Shown here one piece after another: positions 46,509 to 56,159 of a stretch of DNA of 64,000 nt. Each line of letters starts with the position of its first letter. The stretch's first letter is position 1. Both the position numbers and the translations under genes were made by a program. The stretch is from contig BSYQ01000006.1 in the NCBI GenBank assembly GCA_030272585.1, positions 2,505,001 through 2,569,000 on the forward strand, written 5' to 3'. The notes under the pieces were generated by a model. The model did no database searches. It worked only from the letters and a program-made list of their open reading frames with translations, and had not been told where the DNA came from. This stretch comes from Bryopsis sp. KO-2023 (Eukaryota > Chlorophyta > Ulvophyceae > Bryopsidales > Bryopsidaceae).

Positions 46509-47531
46509 CTACCAAGTTGAACAAAAATCAACAGAAAGGTTTTAAGAACAAGTGATGGAAATCCGCGTCCGGGAGGTGGGAGTCACGACGATGTTGAGAG
46601 AGTTCGAAAATATGCGCAAGGCATTGAAGCCCCCGACTATGGCTAACTTGTATAGGAACATCACACGCACGTGACTGGGTGTGTGTGACCAAAACAGTTT
46701 GTAGTTTCTTTTTTCATTCTGCGAATCAACGGAACTTGCCTTGACAATCGTCCAAACAGATGCTCCAAGCTGTGGACATTACAACCACCGCAGCCAAGTC
46801 TCCTGGTGTCGATCCTCCCAGCGTCTCCTACTTTTTTCAGTTTTTTTTCTTTTTGCGAAGCTCCATCTTCCATTGATGAACACAAGCCAGTGGCGGATGC
46901 TGCAAATGATTCCCACTAAATTCACCAAATGCGGCATATCGTGCGATGCCAGCTGTCAAGCCATTTACACCTGCATCAACATACGTCCAAAACTGTAACA
47001 CTGCATTCTTTTTTCATCCCCTTCAGTGTTGGTTTTCATTACACCCAGGGTTCCTTCGGAGGTAGGATCAAGAATGGAAAGAGAAGAATGTGGAGGATCC
47101 CCATAATGTACATGTTTCATTATACAGTGGGTTCCCACAAAACAAACAGTTATACGTTTGGGAAAAAAAAGAGTTTCATTATTATTAGTTTCATTATTTC
47201 CCCCCTCATTATATCCAGGAAAGCAAAACAAGAAACAAAAAAAAGCAAAGCAAAGCAAAGCAAAACAAAACAAAACAAGCAAGTACCCAGGAGATGGGAT
47301 TAAGCAAGCAAACAAACAGGCTACAGGAACAACACCCAGGGAATGGGCTTCACCTGGGTTTACATGACACGGCTTGTTTCCGACGCCTTCCTCGCTCGCT
47401 CCATGTCCTCCATCCTCCCCCGCTTCCCCAGCCCCCTCCCTCTTTTCTGAAAAACCTCGTTGAGGTCTTTTCCCTCCGTCGGACCCGCCTCGCGCACAAA
47501 AAGCGACCCGGCGCCCTCGCCCCAACTCGAC
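46509..47531. other. Intergenic region
   Basis: Contains an (AAAGC)n/(AAAAC)n stretch at 47244-47285. A candidate upstream ATG for the FAD fragment (46661, minus) does not join it in phase. No supported gene. Confidence 0.4.
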
Positions 47532-48799
47532 ATGGACGCCGAGGACCAAGAAGGGGGCGCGGGCGAGGAAGAGGCGGAGGAAGTGGCGGAGGAAGCGCGA
47601 GAGGGCGAGGGGCAGCAGCACGTGGACGAGGGAGGGGAGCGAGGGGACGATCCCAGGGCGCGGCGGCGGCACCGCTAGCTGCGGCACCAGCGAGCAGCAG
47701 CGCTGGGGCTGGGGTCGACGGGGGAGCGGCTGTGGAGGCGAGCGCGAGAGCAGGTGAAACGGGGCGACAGAAGGGTGAGGGGTCGTCTCCGGGTGCGACT
47801 CATCACGCGATCGCGGAAACGCCCACGTGGCGGTCGTCCACGTGGGCGTTTCCCCGAGGGACCCCCGCGATTTTCGCTTGCCACATCTCCCCAATTTTCC
47901 AGCCCTGATGCGAACAGAGGGGCTGGGTGGGTTTCGCAGTCTCGGCGGGTTCGGTGGCGCCGCCGTTCTGAGGGACCCAAGCGGCCCAAGCGAAAACCGA
48001 GGACGACTTCGCCTATCGGTTTTTCAACAGTGCCGCGCTGGGCTTCGAGCCCATGGATCGGAAGGGGAGCGCATCAGGTTTCTCAGTATGGAAAAAAGAA
48101 GGGAACTGATGAAGCAACGGACGAAAGAAAAAATGGGATAGAGCGCCTCAACGAACAGGTATGTCGAGACTGGCATTCATTCATTCATTTATTTATTTAG
48201 TTTTATTTATTTATTTTTTTTTTTGGGGGGGGGGGGGGTTTATATATATATATATATATCGAGGAGTTGGCATGCAATATCGAAGTCTAGTCATTATTGA
48301 TTGAAAAGCGTTTCGAATCCCATAAACCTTAAGAATATATTGGCAGCTGCCTTCAAGGACATCTTTCCATGGGTGCTCTTTGAAGCACCCCTTTTTCAAA
48401 CACAGGTTTGTCCAACTGTCTTTCTGTTTGAAAAAATCATATTTTAATCCACGATTAAACTGACATCAGATTGTTTTCACTTCCAGCCTTTTTAAAACAA
48501 GTTTTTGCACCCTCCAGTTCTGGTCATGTTCATTAATCAGCGTCTATGGCTGGGATATTATTTACATGACCCCCTTCTCCCCTAAATGAGAATTTTGTCA
48601 GTCTCGATTAAGAGGATTGTTTTTTGGTGATTTTATTTGCGCGGCAAAAAAAAGAGGCAATGGAGGTCCCCCAGCCGTTGAACGAACGTGCAGCCAACAT
48701 TATGTTTGAACACGTCGATTTGCTGGACTCTTCACGAATAGAGCCGCTTCTGTTGCAGCTGGTAGCGCATGTGGCTGCATACAAGGTCATATTGTCCAG
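47532..48799 (+). CDS. Unrecognised gene, partial model
   Basis: The best-supported exon is 48657-48799: AMEVPQPLNERAANIMFEHV, then DLLDSSRIEPLLLQL, ending at a donor (TCC AG-GTAAAT). An upstream stretch ending at the donor after 48158 (ERLNEQ) joins it in phase 0. Farther upstream, GC-rich sequence from 47532 encodes an acidic frame (MDAEDQEGGAGEEEAEEVAE) and an Ala-rich frame, but the reading frame around 48080-48100 (AAAAAAG run) is ambiguous. No downstream exons are certain; the Plavaka transposon lies about 500 bases on, so the gene may be interrupted. No domain is recognised. Confidence 0.35.
48214..48259. repeat. poly-T/poly-G tract followed by (TA)n
   Basis: T11 then G14 then about ten TA units, in the candidate intron after 48158. 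Confidence 0.85.
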
Positions 48800-49287
48800 G
48801 TAAATTGATAATTGATAAATATATAAATAATTAATTAAATAGATACTCCCTGAGTGTGAGTATAATTGAAAAGGGGTAACTGCCTTGTTTTGACAATTAT
48901 TTTTTTATTTTTTTTATGACAGTTCCAGTTCCCCGATCTATTGGATGAATCTGTTTTTTTTTTTTCTTCCCAAAATCGTTACATCAATCGTGTTCATCCT
49001 CTAAATCAATATCCCAGTAACTGCTGCACCGTTCAGTCCTGTGAATTCGCTAAGAATCCTAAACACCAATAACCCCACTTCATATCCTTTTATCCAGCAT
49101 ATGCAAACTCTAGCCCACAACTGAACAACCTTCCCCATTGAACACCCAGCCAAATATTCGGACTAGTATCTTTTTCTTTCTCGTTCAATATTTCCACAGT
49201 AATGCTCTTTCCCCTCCACTCCGTAACTTATTAAACTATAGCTCTTGAAGTGCATTTTCCCTCACCAAAAAATGTGTTTTAAAGCTC
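48800..49287. other. Flank between partial gene and transposon
   Basis: AT-rich, with one possible small exon after a good acceptor at 48922 (TTTTTTTATGACAG). I looked here for a CACTA-type terminus and found none that pairs with the other flank. Confidence 0.35.
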
Positions 49288-49288
49288 C

Positions 49289-52200
49289 TACCACACGAGA
49301 GGAGTTGCATGAAAAAGTTCAAGCTCTGTTACGTTAAAAGCCTGCACGATGTAGGCTTTCTTTTTTATTGAACTGATTTCTATAATGTCATAGTGACCAT
49401 TCTTTTGGTTGCCAGACCAAAGAAGGGGAATTGCGCCGTGGGACTCAAGCGTTCCATTCCAAGACTTGATGCGCCGAAGCGTTTCCAGCCGTGCTACATC
49501 GTACCATCGGATGAGGGCCATCTCCTTGGTCTCGCCTTCAATGTCTATTGCAAAAAGGAGTCTCAATTGGGCGAACCACTCCACGGTAAGACCTTGCTGA
49601 TCCCTCCCATTTATCACAACATCATCGAATCTTGCCCGCCCGTAGAATATTGGTGTAGCCCGAGCTGTTTGTATAGGATAGTCACCTTCATCAGTTTCCA
49701 CTACAAGAACTACATGGTTGACTGTTTGTATTGTAGGTGGCAATGGGGCAGGTCCAAAAAAATTTCTGAGCAGTGCGAACAATCCTTGCGTCTCGGGCTG
49801 CAGTTCAGCAAGCCTTTTTGTCTCCGCCTCACTTTTGCTGGTGTGTCGATCCTCGGATGTGTCCACCAGATTTTCCAGCCGCATTTTTCTGCGAGTAACT
49901 CCCAGCTGGTGGTGGGAAGTTTCAAAAGCTTTCATAAAGGCGGTACCATAAGACGCAGAGTGTCCTTGAGAGGTGGGTATAGAATCCAACGTTTCAGAAA
50001 GTCTCGTTTTTTGAACCATTTCCTTCATGACGGTCTTTCTTCTCTTAGATGTCCCCCTATAATTCGTTTTGATCCTCTTGTGATCCGTTTCCCAAGCATC
50101 CGAAGAGAGGTCTCGAAGCGTACCAATCCTCTCAATGTGTGAAATAACATGCACCTGTTTGTGCACCTTATTTGAGCAAAATCCTGATGGTGAGAATCGC
50201 CCCAAAATGTCCGACATCATGTGATGAACAGTTTTTTGTGATTCCTTCAGGTCATGCAAGGTGGCAGAAGTAAATCGAGCAGCCCTTTTCCTCCGGTACA
50301 GTAGGTTGTACTCACACATCAGAATCGTTATCTCATCTTTCCCATTCTTAATGCACAAACCATCCGTCAAGTGTCCCCCCAGCTGAATCACACCCCTGTG
50401 TTCCTTGGCCATAACATGAGAGTGACCTCCCATATATACCGGTGTCGATGGGAGTGTAAGAGTGTCCATAGGTGGAACTCTCGATAACCGCCTATTAAAT
50501 TCCCTTATTAATCCACCAGCATTTGTACTATTTTCAGCCAAGTATTTTGGTATAGAGTCGATAATTTTTAAAAATAATCCTAAATCATCGGCATGTAACA
50601 TATCATAACCAATTACTTTATAGGGACTGCAACTTTCCAGGCAGCCGTCTCTGAAGCCCCAAAGTGCGCACGGAACTGGGTGGGTAAAATATTCTTTCGC
50701 CAGTTTTGCTTGGATGGTTTTCACCGGTTCGTTAATAATATCCTGAAATTTTTTTTTTTGATCAGACTCCGTCCTAGCCTGAAAATCCCGGTCGAACTCA
50801 TTTCGCTGAGTAGGATCAACCAAACATTCTTCACAAGCATTATGGAAAATGCATGTGACATCATGCACTTCCGGATCATCTCCCACAAATGAATGCACGA
50901 CTGGAAATACTTGCTTCACCTCATTGTTAGCAAATGTGAGTGCCATACCCTCCCAAGATAATTTTTTCAATGGTTCTAGCCAATGTGACCAACATTGGCT
51001 ATGTGTGCGTAGACGTAGGCGACGCAAAGCATCTCGGGGCAAATCCACAGCTTGAACAACGGGGATGTAGCCAACAACAGCGATGTGGTTGCGACGGATA
51101 TGAAGAGGAAGATTTAGAAGACTCGCTTTCATTGGGTAAAGACTCAACCCTTGCCGCGTTACCATAGTCTTATCAGAATATATCTAGAACAACGTAAAGA
51201 AAAACAACAGAAAATTTAAAATCTCTTCAAACTTGATTTTTTTTTTGTTAAACTTGGTGTCTTATGTGCAGGCTGAATTTTTTAAAAGGTGGTTTGCAAA
51301 CTGCAGCAGGAAGCATTTTCTCGGAGGAAAACCGAGGAGGGCCTGAGGTTCGCATGAAAGGTAATGTGATCTGAAAAAACTGAGGTTGAATTTTTAAAAG
51401 GTGGTTTGCAAACTGCAGCAGGAAGCATTTTCTCGGAGGAAAACCGAGGAGGGCCTGAGGTTCGCATGAAAGGTAATGTGATCTGAAAAAACTGAGGTTG
51501 AATTTTTAAAAGGTGGTTTGCAAACTGCAGCAGGAAGCATTTTCTAGGAGGAAAACCGAGGAGGGCCTGAGGTTCGCATGAAAGGTAATGTGATCTGAAA
51601 AAACTGAGGTTGAATTTTTAAAATGTGATTTGAAAACTGCAACAGAAAGCATTTTTAAAGGGGAAAACTGAGCAGGGGCTGAGGTTTGCATGAAATGCAG
51701 TGTGATATAAAAAATCTGAGGTTCAATTTTTAAAAGGTGGTTTGAAAACTGCAGCAGGAAGCATTTTCTAGGAGGAAAGTTGAGGAGGGCCTGAGGTTCG
51801 CATAAAAGGTAATGTGATGTTATTTTTCTGAGTTCTTAAATACCTGAATCGAAGCAATGACAGACCCCTCCCGGCCAGACAACTGCTGTGAATCCAGCCA
51901 TGCATCCGCCGTGTGTGGTCCCAAAAAAACTCTGTGTCCATCTTCAAAAATTTTCCTTGGCTCAGTTATAATATTTTCATGTTGCATAGCTCTTCGTAGC
52001 CAATCCAGCGGATCCCGCATATGAAACTGAAAGGTATAGTCCTTATCATTAATTTTGTGTGCGATCTCCTTTTCAAACCATGGCTCTGTGTTTTCTTCAA
52101 TCATCACTTGTCTTCTTTGTTTTACATCTCTTATGTTTTTGATGTACAGGTTCGCCACATGAAACCCCGGGTCATGCAATATGTCCAGAAGGACTGTTGT

Positions 52201-52871
52201 ATCTCGGTCGGAGAGGCCCCGGCCTTCATTGCAAGAAGAAAGCCAGTGGACAAACTCAAGTGTCCAATCCTTGGTAGGTGAGCCTTCTGTTGAGAAAAAA
52301 ATTTAATCAGTAATCAGAAATGACCATAATATCTCAAGTTTTCTGAATCAAACCTTCTAACCACATTCATACCATCGAAAGCACTGTCGGGGGCAGTTGT
52401 AAAGCCAATGTCAGGGTCAAGGGTGCTGCCATGATCAAGGGGTGGTGGGGGTGGTGGGGGTGGTGGGGGTGGTGGGGGTGGTGGGGGTGGTGGGGGTGGG
52501 GGGGGGGTATAGTGTAGTATGTAGTACATATAAAAAATAAGTTGCAAGTTTGTTCAGTCTATTTTATTGTGATGTTTTTTACAGTTTTTCAACCTGTATC
52601 ATCTTAATTATTAGTCACCTTCAAACTGTGGACAAAAATCCTCTTGATCTGAGTTGTCAGCAAAAATTTTATGGCTTGTATCTTCAATGCTTGGATCATC
52701 AGTAAGATGTGTCGATTGATCTCCAGGAGGATCAGTTTCTTCTTCACAAGGTGGTCGCTTCCGTGAGGCTATGGGAGGAACACATCCACTTCCATAGAAC
52801 TGTTTGTGACGTCCAAGGCCAGATTTTTTAGCAAAGGTTTTCCCACAAACACAGGAGAACTGCCTATTCAT
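49289..52871 (-). CDS. Plavaka-type transposase with N-terminal C2H2 finger
   Basis: Exons: about 52871-52622 (C2H2 finger FSCVCGKTFAKKSGLGRHKQ then acidic tail), about 52432-52380, 52286-51844, and 51183-49288. The last two join in phase 0 across the minisatellite intron (SIQ + IYSDKTMVT). Exon 3 has FVHWLSSCNEGRGLSDRD, then MRDPLDWLRRAMQ and WLDSQQLSGREGSV. Exon 4 has IYSDKTMVTRQGLSLYPMKA, RNHIAVVGYIPV and ANNEVKQVFPVVHSFVGDDP with a Cys pair (ACEECLVD), all in the order expected of Plavaka transposases, which cut and paste DNA with a DDE-type core. The long last exon (632 codons) is unbroken. The join between exons 1 and 2 does not keep phase with the obvious donor, so the copy may be damaged or a small exon missing. 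Confidence 0.72.
51289..51843. repeat. 112-bp minisatellite, five units, inside the transposase intron
   Basis: Units begin GTGGTTTGCAAACTGCAGCA (or variant) at 51289, 51401, 51513, 51625 and 51737; the spacing is exactly 112. The first three units are nearly identical and the last two diverged. The array fills most of the intron 51843-51184. Confidence 0.9.
52438..52507. repeat. (GGTGGGGGT)n / CCCCCACC microsatellite
   Basis: About six GGTGGGGG units plus a G9 run. Read on the minus strand it is a C-rich tract just upstream of the probable acceptor of transposase exon 2, and it may serve as its pyrimidine tract. Confidence 0.8.
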
Positions 52872-53029
52872 GAATGCTTGGTAGTGTGAGTCAGTTTGGG
52901 ACTAGTCCTAAAAGAGTGTGCAAGGGACGCTCTTTGGCGGCGACCCTGGGCTTTTTCGGGTTCGACTCCCAGTGCTCATTAATAACATCAATTAGACGCA
53001 AGAAAATTCTTGCAATTTTCCCCCAGCAC

Positions 53030-53345
53030 GCCCAGTTCCGGCTCGCTTCCAATGGAAGCGAAACTGGAAGCGATCGCTTCCAGTGGAAGCGAAACTGGAA
53101 TCCATCGCTCCCACTGGAAACGATCGCTTCCAGTTTCGCTTCCATCGTGGTTCCATCTTCCGCTTCCGTGGAAGTGAGTGTGGTAGCGACCGCTTCCATG
53201 GAAGCAGTCTTGGAAGCGAGCTGTGGGCGTTACAATCGCACGCTTCCACGATCGCTTCCGCGGAAGCGATCGGTGCCACACTCATTTCCATGGAAGCGGA
53301 AGATGGAACCACGATGGAAGCGACGTTGGAAGCGTGCAAACATTC
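53030..53345. repeat. Second palindromic GGAAGCG/CGCTTCC array
   Basis: Contains CGCTTCCGCGGAAGCG (near 53254), CGCTTCCATGGAAGC and many GGAAGCG/CGCTTCC inverted pairs, related to 43735-44060. It ends in CAAACATTCCGACGATC at 53337-53353, which is found reverse-complemented (ATCGTCGGAATGTTTG) beside the first array at 43723-43738, so the two arrays share a conserved border in opposite orientation. Confidence 0.8.
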
Positions 53346-53353
53346 CGACGATC

Positions 53354-53893
53354 CTCGACGCACCCCTTTCGTTGCCGTTTCAGCAATCCTGTCAAGGACT
53401 TTGTCTGTTCGACCCCTCCGCTGAGGGCTAAGTGGTAGGGTTCGCGACGCGCCACATGGGCCAACCTTTCACGTCGCCCTTGGAAGTTACGTGACAGAAA
53501 AATCAGAAACAGCAGAGTGACCAGTCGGGGAATATATATTTTTTTTGTAGCCACCAGGACAGGACCACCCCCCCATTCAATCTTTCACTGCCTCCCACCG
53601 ATTCAATTTTCTATCTCGATTTTCTCCTCTTGGCTGTCACACTGTGAAGCGGCTATTTTGCAGAGTTAACCTCGGCTTTGTTTTCGTTCTAAAGGACATC
53701 GAAATCAGGTTTTCTTGCTTTTTTTTTCCTCGGTTGGTTGTGATTCAATGGTAGGTGGTGAACTCATCTTCTCACCACCTTCCAAGAGACTTTGCTGTTC
53801 AAGCATATTGTTGAGAGGTCTCTATTCTCATGACATTATACATGTCACATTGGCATTCACATTTTCTGGCTGTGATGGAAATTGTCGAATCAG
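53354..53893. other. Region without a supported gene
   Basis: Flank of the palindromic array, then AT-rich sequence leading to an acceptor at 53893. Nothing recognisable. Confidence 0.4.
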
Positions 53894-54369
53894 ACCCTGG
53901 TGGAGGATCCACAACCTGGATTTGGGGCGATGCAATTTTACCAAAACCAAAGTGCACGGACGCACCAAGTCCATAAACAAGAATCAATCATTGGAAGATG
54001 GACACACCATTTAGCCAATGGTGCATCGACACAATCAAATGATGTCTCAAAGGAGCTGTTGACAACTGTTCTTGAAAGAGAACGGTACAAGTCACTACTG
54101 CCTTGCAGTGATTCCACAGGTGAGAGAATCAATCTATTTGAACAGGACAAGGAAAATCAACTCGCTGTTTGAGCAGGATGAGGCTGAGTCGGTCCAGCAG
54201 CAATGATGCCGCTGTTAAAAAAAACGATAAAAAGAGATGCAAAGCCAAGACACTGGATATAGAATCCGATCCTCCTATCCACTCAGACTCACCAACCATT
54301 ACCATTCATCGGATATCTTCACTCAGAAGTACACTCAAAATTCCCTTGGCCATCTATCTGTCGTTTTGA
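53894..54369 (+). CDS. Unknown gene, two 3' exons with a possible 26-base intron
   Basis: After an acceptor (GAATCAG) a frame begins TLVEDPQPGFGAMQFYQNQS and continues polar and Gln/Ser-rich to SDSTG at 54119. The next 26 bases, GTGAGAGAATC...TTGAACAG (54120-54145), have perfect intron ends. Removing them moves into the frame that continues RMRLSRSSSNDAAVKKNDKK and LDIESDPPIHSDSPTITIHR to a TGA at 54367-54369. Without removal the first frame stops at 54170. No domain is recognised; the composition suggests a disordered regulatory protein tail. Upstream exons are not resolved. Confidence 0.4.
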
Positions 54370-54564
54370 AAGGCTATGAATCCCTCGCCGCACTACGCCG
54401 AGTGCCAATCGTCGCTAGTCGATTTTCGCTGGGGTTTTCTTTCTTCCTAATTTTTTTTCATCTACAAATATCAGGCTCCAAAGCCAATCTGGGTTTGGCT
54501 CGACACCTTTATGTCTGTCTTGCCCTCCTCATCCATGCATTTCGAAAAAATCTTTTCACGCACC

Positions 54565-55368
54565 CTACACTCTTTTGACCAGCTCCACGACGAAAGGCTT
54601 GTACTCCCGACAATGCGGGCAGTTCGATTGGATAAAGCAATCCGATTTCATTCCACAAAAAGGCTTCCTCTCAACGGACAGCGTTTGGCTCCTCTGCGAA
54701 CACCCTTGGCATTTGACCTCCAGATTGAATCCAGAACCATCTTCCCATCTCCTCAGCTGAGCAGACACCGTCCTGAGAATGGACACCATCAGTTTGGGGT
54801 TCTTTTCAAGCAAGGTTTGCACCGATGCCCACTCCGGAGTGCTGGTGAAAAGATGGTTCGTGGACAGCAAAGAGTGAAAGGCCTTCTCCAACCCCTCATG
54901 CCCTGTTTTGTTGCAGATATCCAGCCAGTAGCACATTTCCTCCGGTTTCATCCACTGCAGTTTCGATGCAAACCCCCCTCCATACACAGATTGAGAATTC
55001 GTCAGCGTGTTGAGAGCCCGATTCGCCAGCGAGTGGAATCCGCATCGCATGGCTAGGTCCATGATCTTCCCCACTCGTGGCAGCTGGTCCTCCGGAATCC
55101 TCTGCGAAGTGACGTAAACCTGCGACAAGAACAGATCCACATCCGCGACCGTGCACTCAGCAAACAGCGACTCGATTTTGATCCTGCCTTCAGGATTGGA
55201 TGTGTCCCGAATCGCCGATCTGAGAATATCCGACTGGCTCAGAATCGTCGAGTGGGCCACCATCGCCACTCCCTCCACGACCAGCTCCACATCCGCTTCC
55301 TCATGAAACTCGTCACCCCAACCCTCCATATATGAGAAATCCCGCCTGGGAGCATGCACGAACAGCAC
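54565..55368 (-). CDS. BTB/POZ domain protein
   Basis: A single exon of 267 residues. Residues about 24-125 form a BTB fold: EADVELVVEGVAMVAHSTIL followed by SQSDILRSAIRD, with the typical D-V-x-L-V-V-x-G...hAH+xIL pattern, then a helical segment ending GKIMDLAMRCGFHSLANRAL. The C-terminus has Cys pairs (VKCQGCSQ; SNCPHCRE) that could bind zinc. BTB proteins dimerise and often link substrates to cullin-3 ligases; the presence of a DCN1-like gene in the same window is coincidental. The ATG at 55368 is chosen, and MEGWGDEF (55329) is an alternative start. Confidence 0.82.
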   Translation of the reverse strand: MLFVHAPRRDFSYMEGWGDEFHEEADVELVVEGVAMVAHSTILSQSDILRSAIRDTSNPEGRIKIESLFAECTVADVDLFLSQVYVTSQRIPEDQLPRVGKIMDLAMRCGFHSLANRALNTLTNSQSVYGGGFASKLQWMKPEEMCYWLDICNKTGHEGLEKAFHSLLSTNHLFTSTPEWASVQTLLEKNPKLMVSILRTVSAQLRRWEDGSGFNLEVKCQGCSQRSQTLSVERKPFCGMKSDCFIQSNCPHCREYKPFVVELVKRV

Positions 55369-55984
55369 GCAGTTCTGTCAGCGCTGCACAGAGACTCCTC
55401 GGGAAAAAAAAAGAAAAAAGAAAGAAAGACACGAGACGTCTGCCGCCACCTGGGTTCAGCCATACTGACGACCTTCTCTGCGAACGAAAGGAAAGCACGC
55501 CCACTTTTCGGAAATGGATGGAAGTCGGCTTTGTGGTGGGCTTTTGTTGGTGACGGCCTTTTTTACTGCCTTGACGTGATTCGCGCATGTCTGACGGACA
55601 ATTCGGTTCTGCACACGTAAGGCTTCCCCGCCGCATCGCACCCTCTTGGCTGGGGATGCCCTGAGAAGTGTTTTTTTCAGAACATTTGCCAGTCGAACAT
55701 AGGAACGACTGAACATAGGAATGGTAAGTTTGGTGGGGCAGATCCTTTTTTTTTGCTCTGCTTCAAACTAATAATCCCAAACTTTGGGGAATTCTTCGAT
55801 ACTGGTACCAAATTTGAAACGAACCTTACACTGCAGCTGCTTTCTTTTGTGGGGATAAACACAGAAATATGAATACAACCCCCCCCCCCTCTCCTGAACA
55901 ACAGACCAGTCGAAATCATGCTTGATTGATTCACACGTTCAAGCCAACCCTGCACTTCCACACAGCCCATGAAAACAATAAAAC
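55369..55984. other. Intergenic region upstream of the BTB gene
   Basis: 5' flank of the BTB gene and left flank of the LTR retrotransposon. Open frames on both strands overlap and lack support. Confidence 0.4.
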
Positions 55985-55988
55985 ACTT
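55985..55988. repeat. Left 4-bp target duplication of the LTR element
   Basis: ACTT, repeated at 61745-61748 just outside the 3' LTR. Confidence 0.7.
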
Positions 55989-56159
55989 TGTTGGGAATTG
56001 GATTTCAGAGTAGCCTTAATTTCTGTAGATGTGAACTAAATTAGTTGATGAGAGGAGAGATCTTGAAGTATAAGTTTGGAAAGTAGGATTGTGTCCGAGA
56101 ACAATTTTCTGTAAGAAAAACACTTGTTCGAAACAAGGCTAAGGTTTGCGATATTAACA
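55989..56159 (+). repeat. 5' LTR (171 bp)
   Basis: Starts TGTTGGGAATTGG and ends GCGATATTAACA. No mismatch to 61574-61744 was seen on reading both. Confidence 0.92.

Larger units (their letters stand above)
49288..52871 (-). mobile_element. Plavaka/CACTA-like DNA transposon (coding part)
   Basis: The minus-strand coding region holds a C2H2 finger exon and a large transposase with the hallmarks of the Plavaka clade of CACTA-type elements. Termini and target duplication were not found, so the limits given are those of the coding sequence. It includes an intronic 112-bp minisatellite and a CCCCCACC microsatellite next to a splice acceptor. Confidence 0.72.

Noticed and set aside
52314..52547. 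Poly-proline protein on the minus strand
   Set aside because: The proline run is the translated CCCCCACC microsatellite; only its downstream part fits as a transposase exon.
52876..52890. CACTACCAAG as the 5' terminus of the Plavaka element
   Set aside because: It lies only about 15 bases before the start codon and no matching inverted copy was found on the other side.
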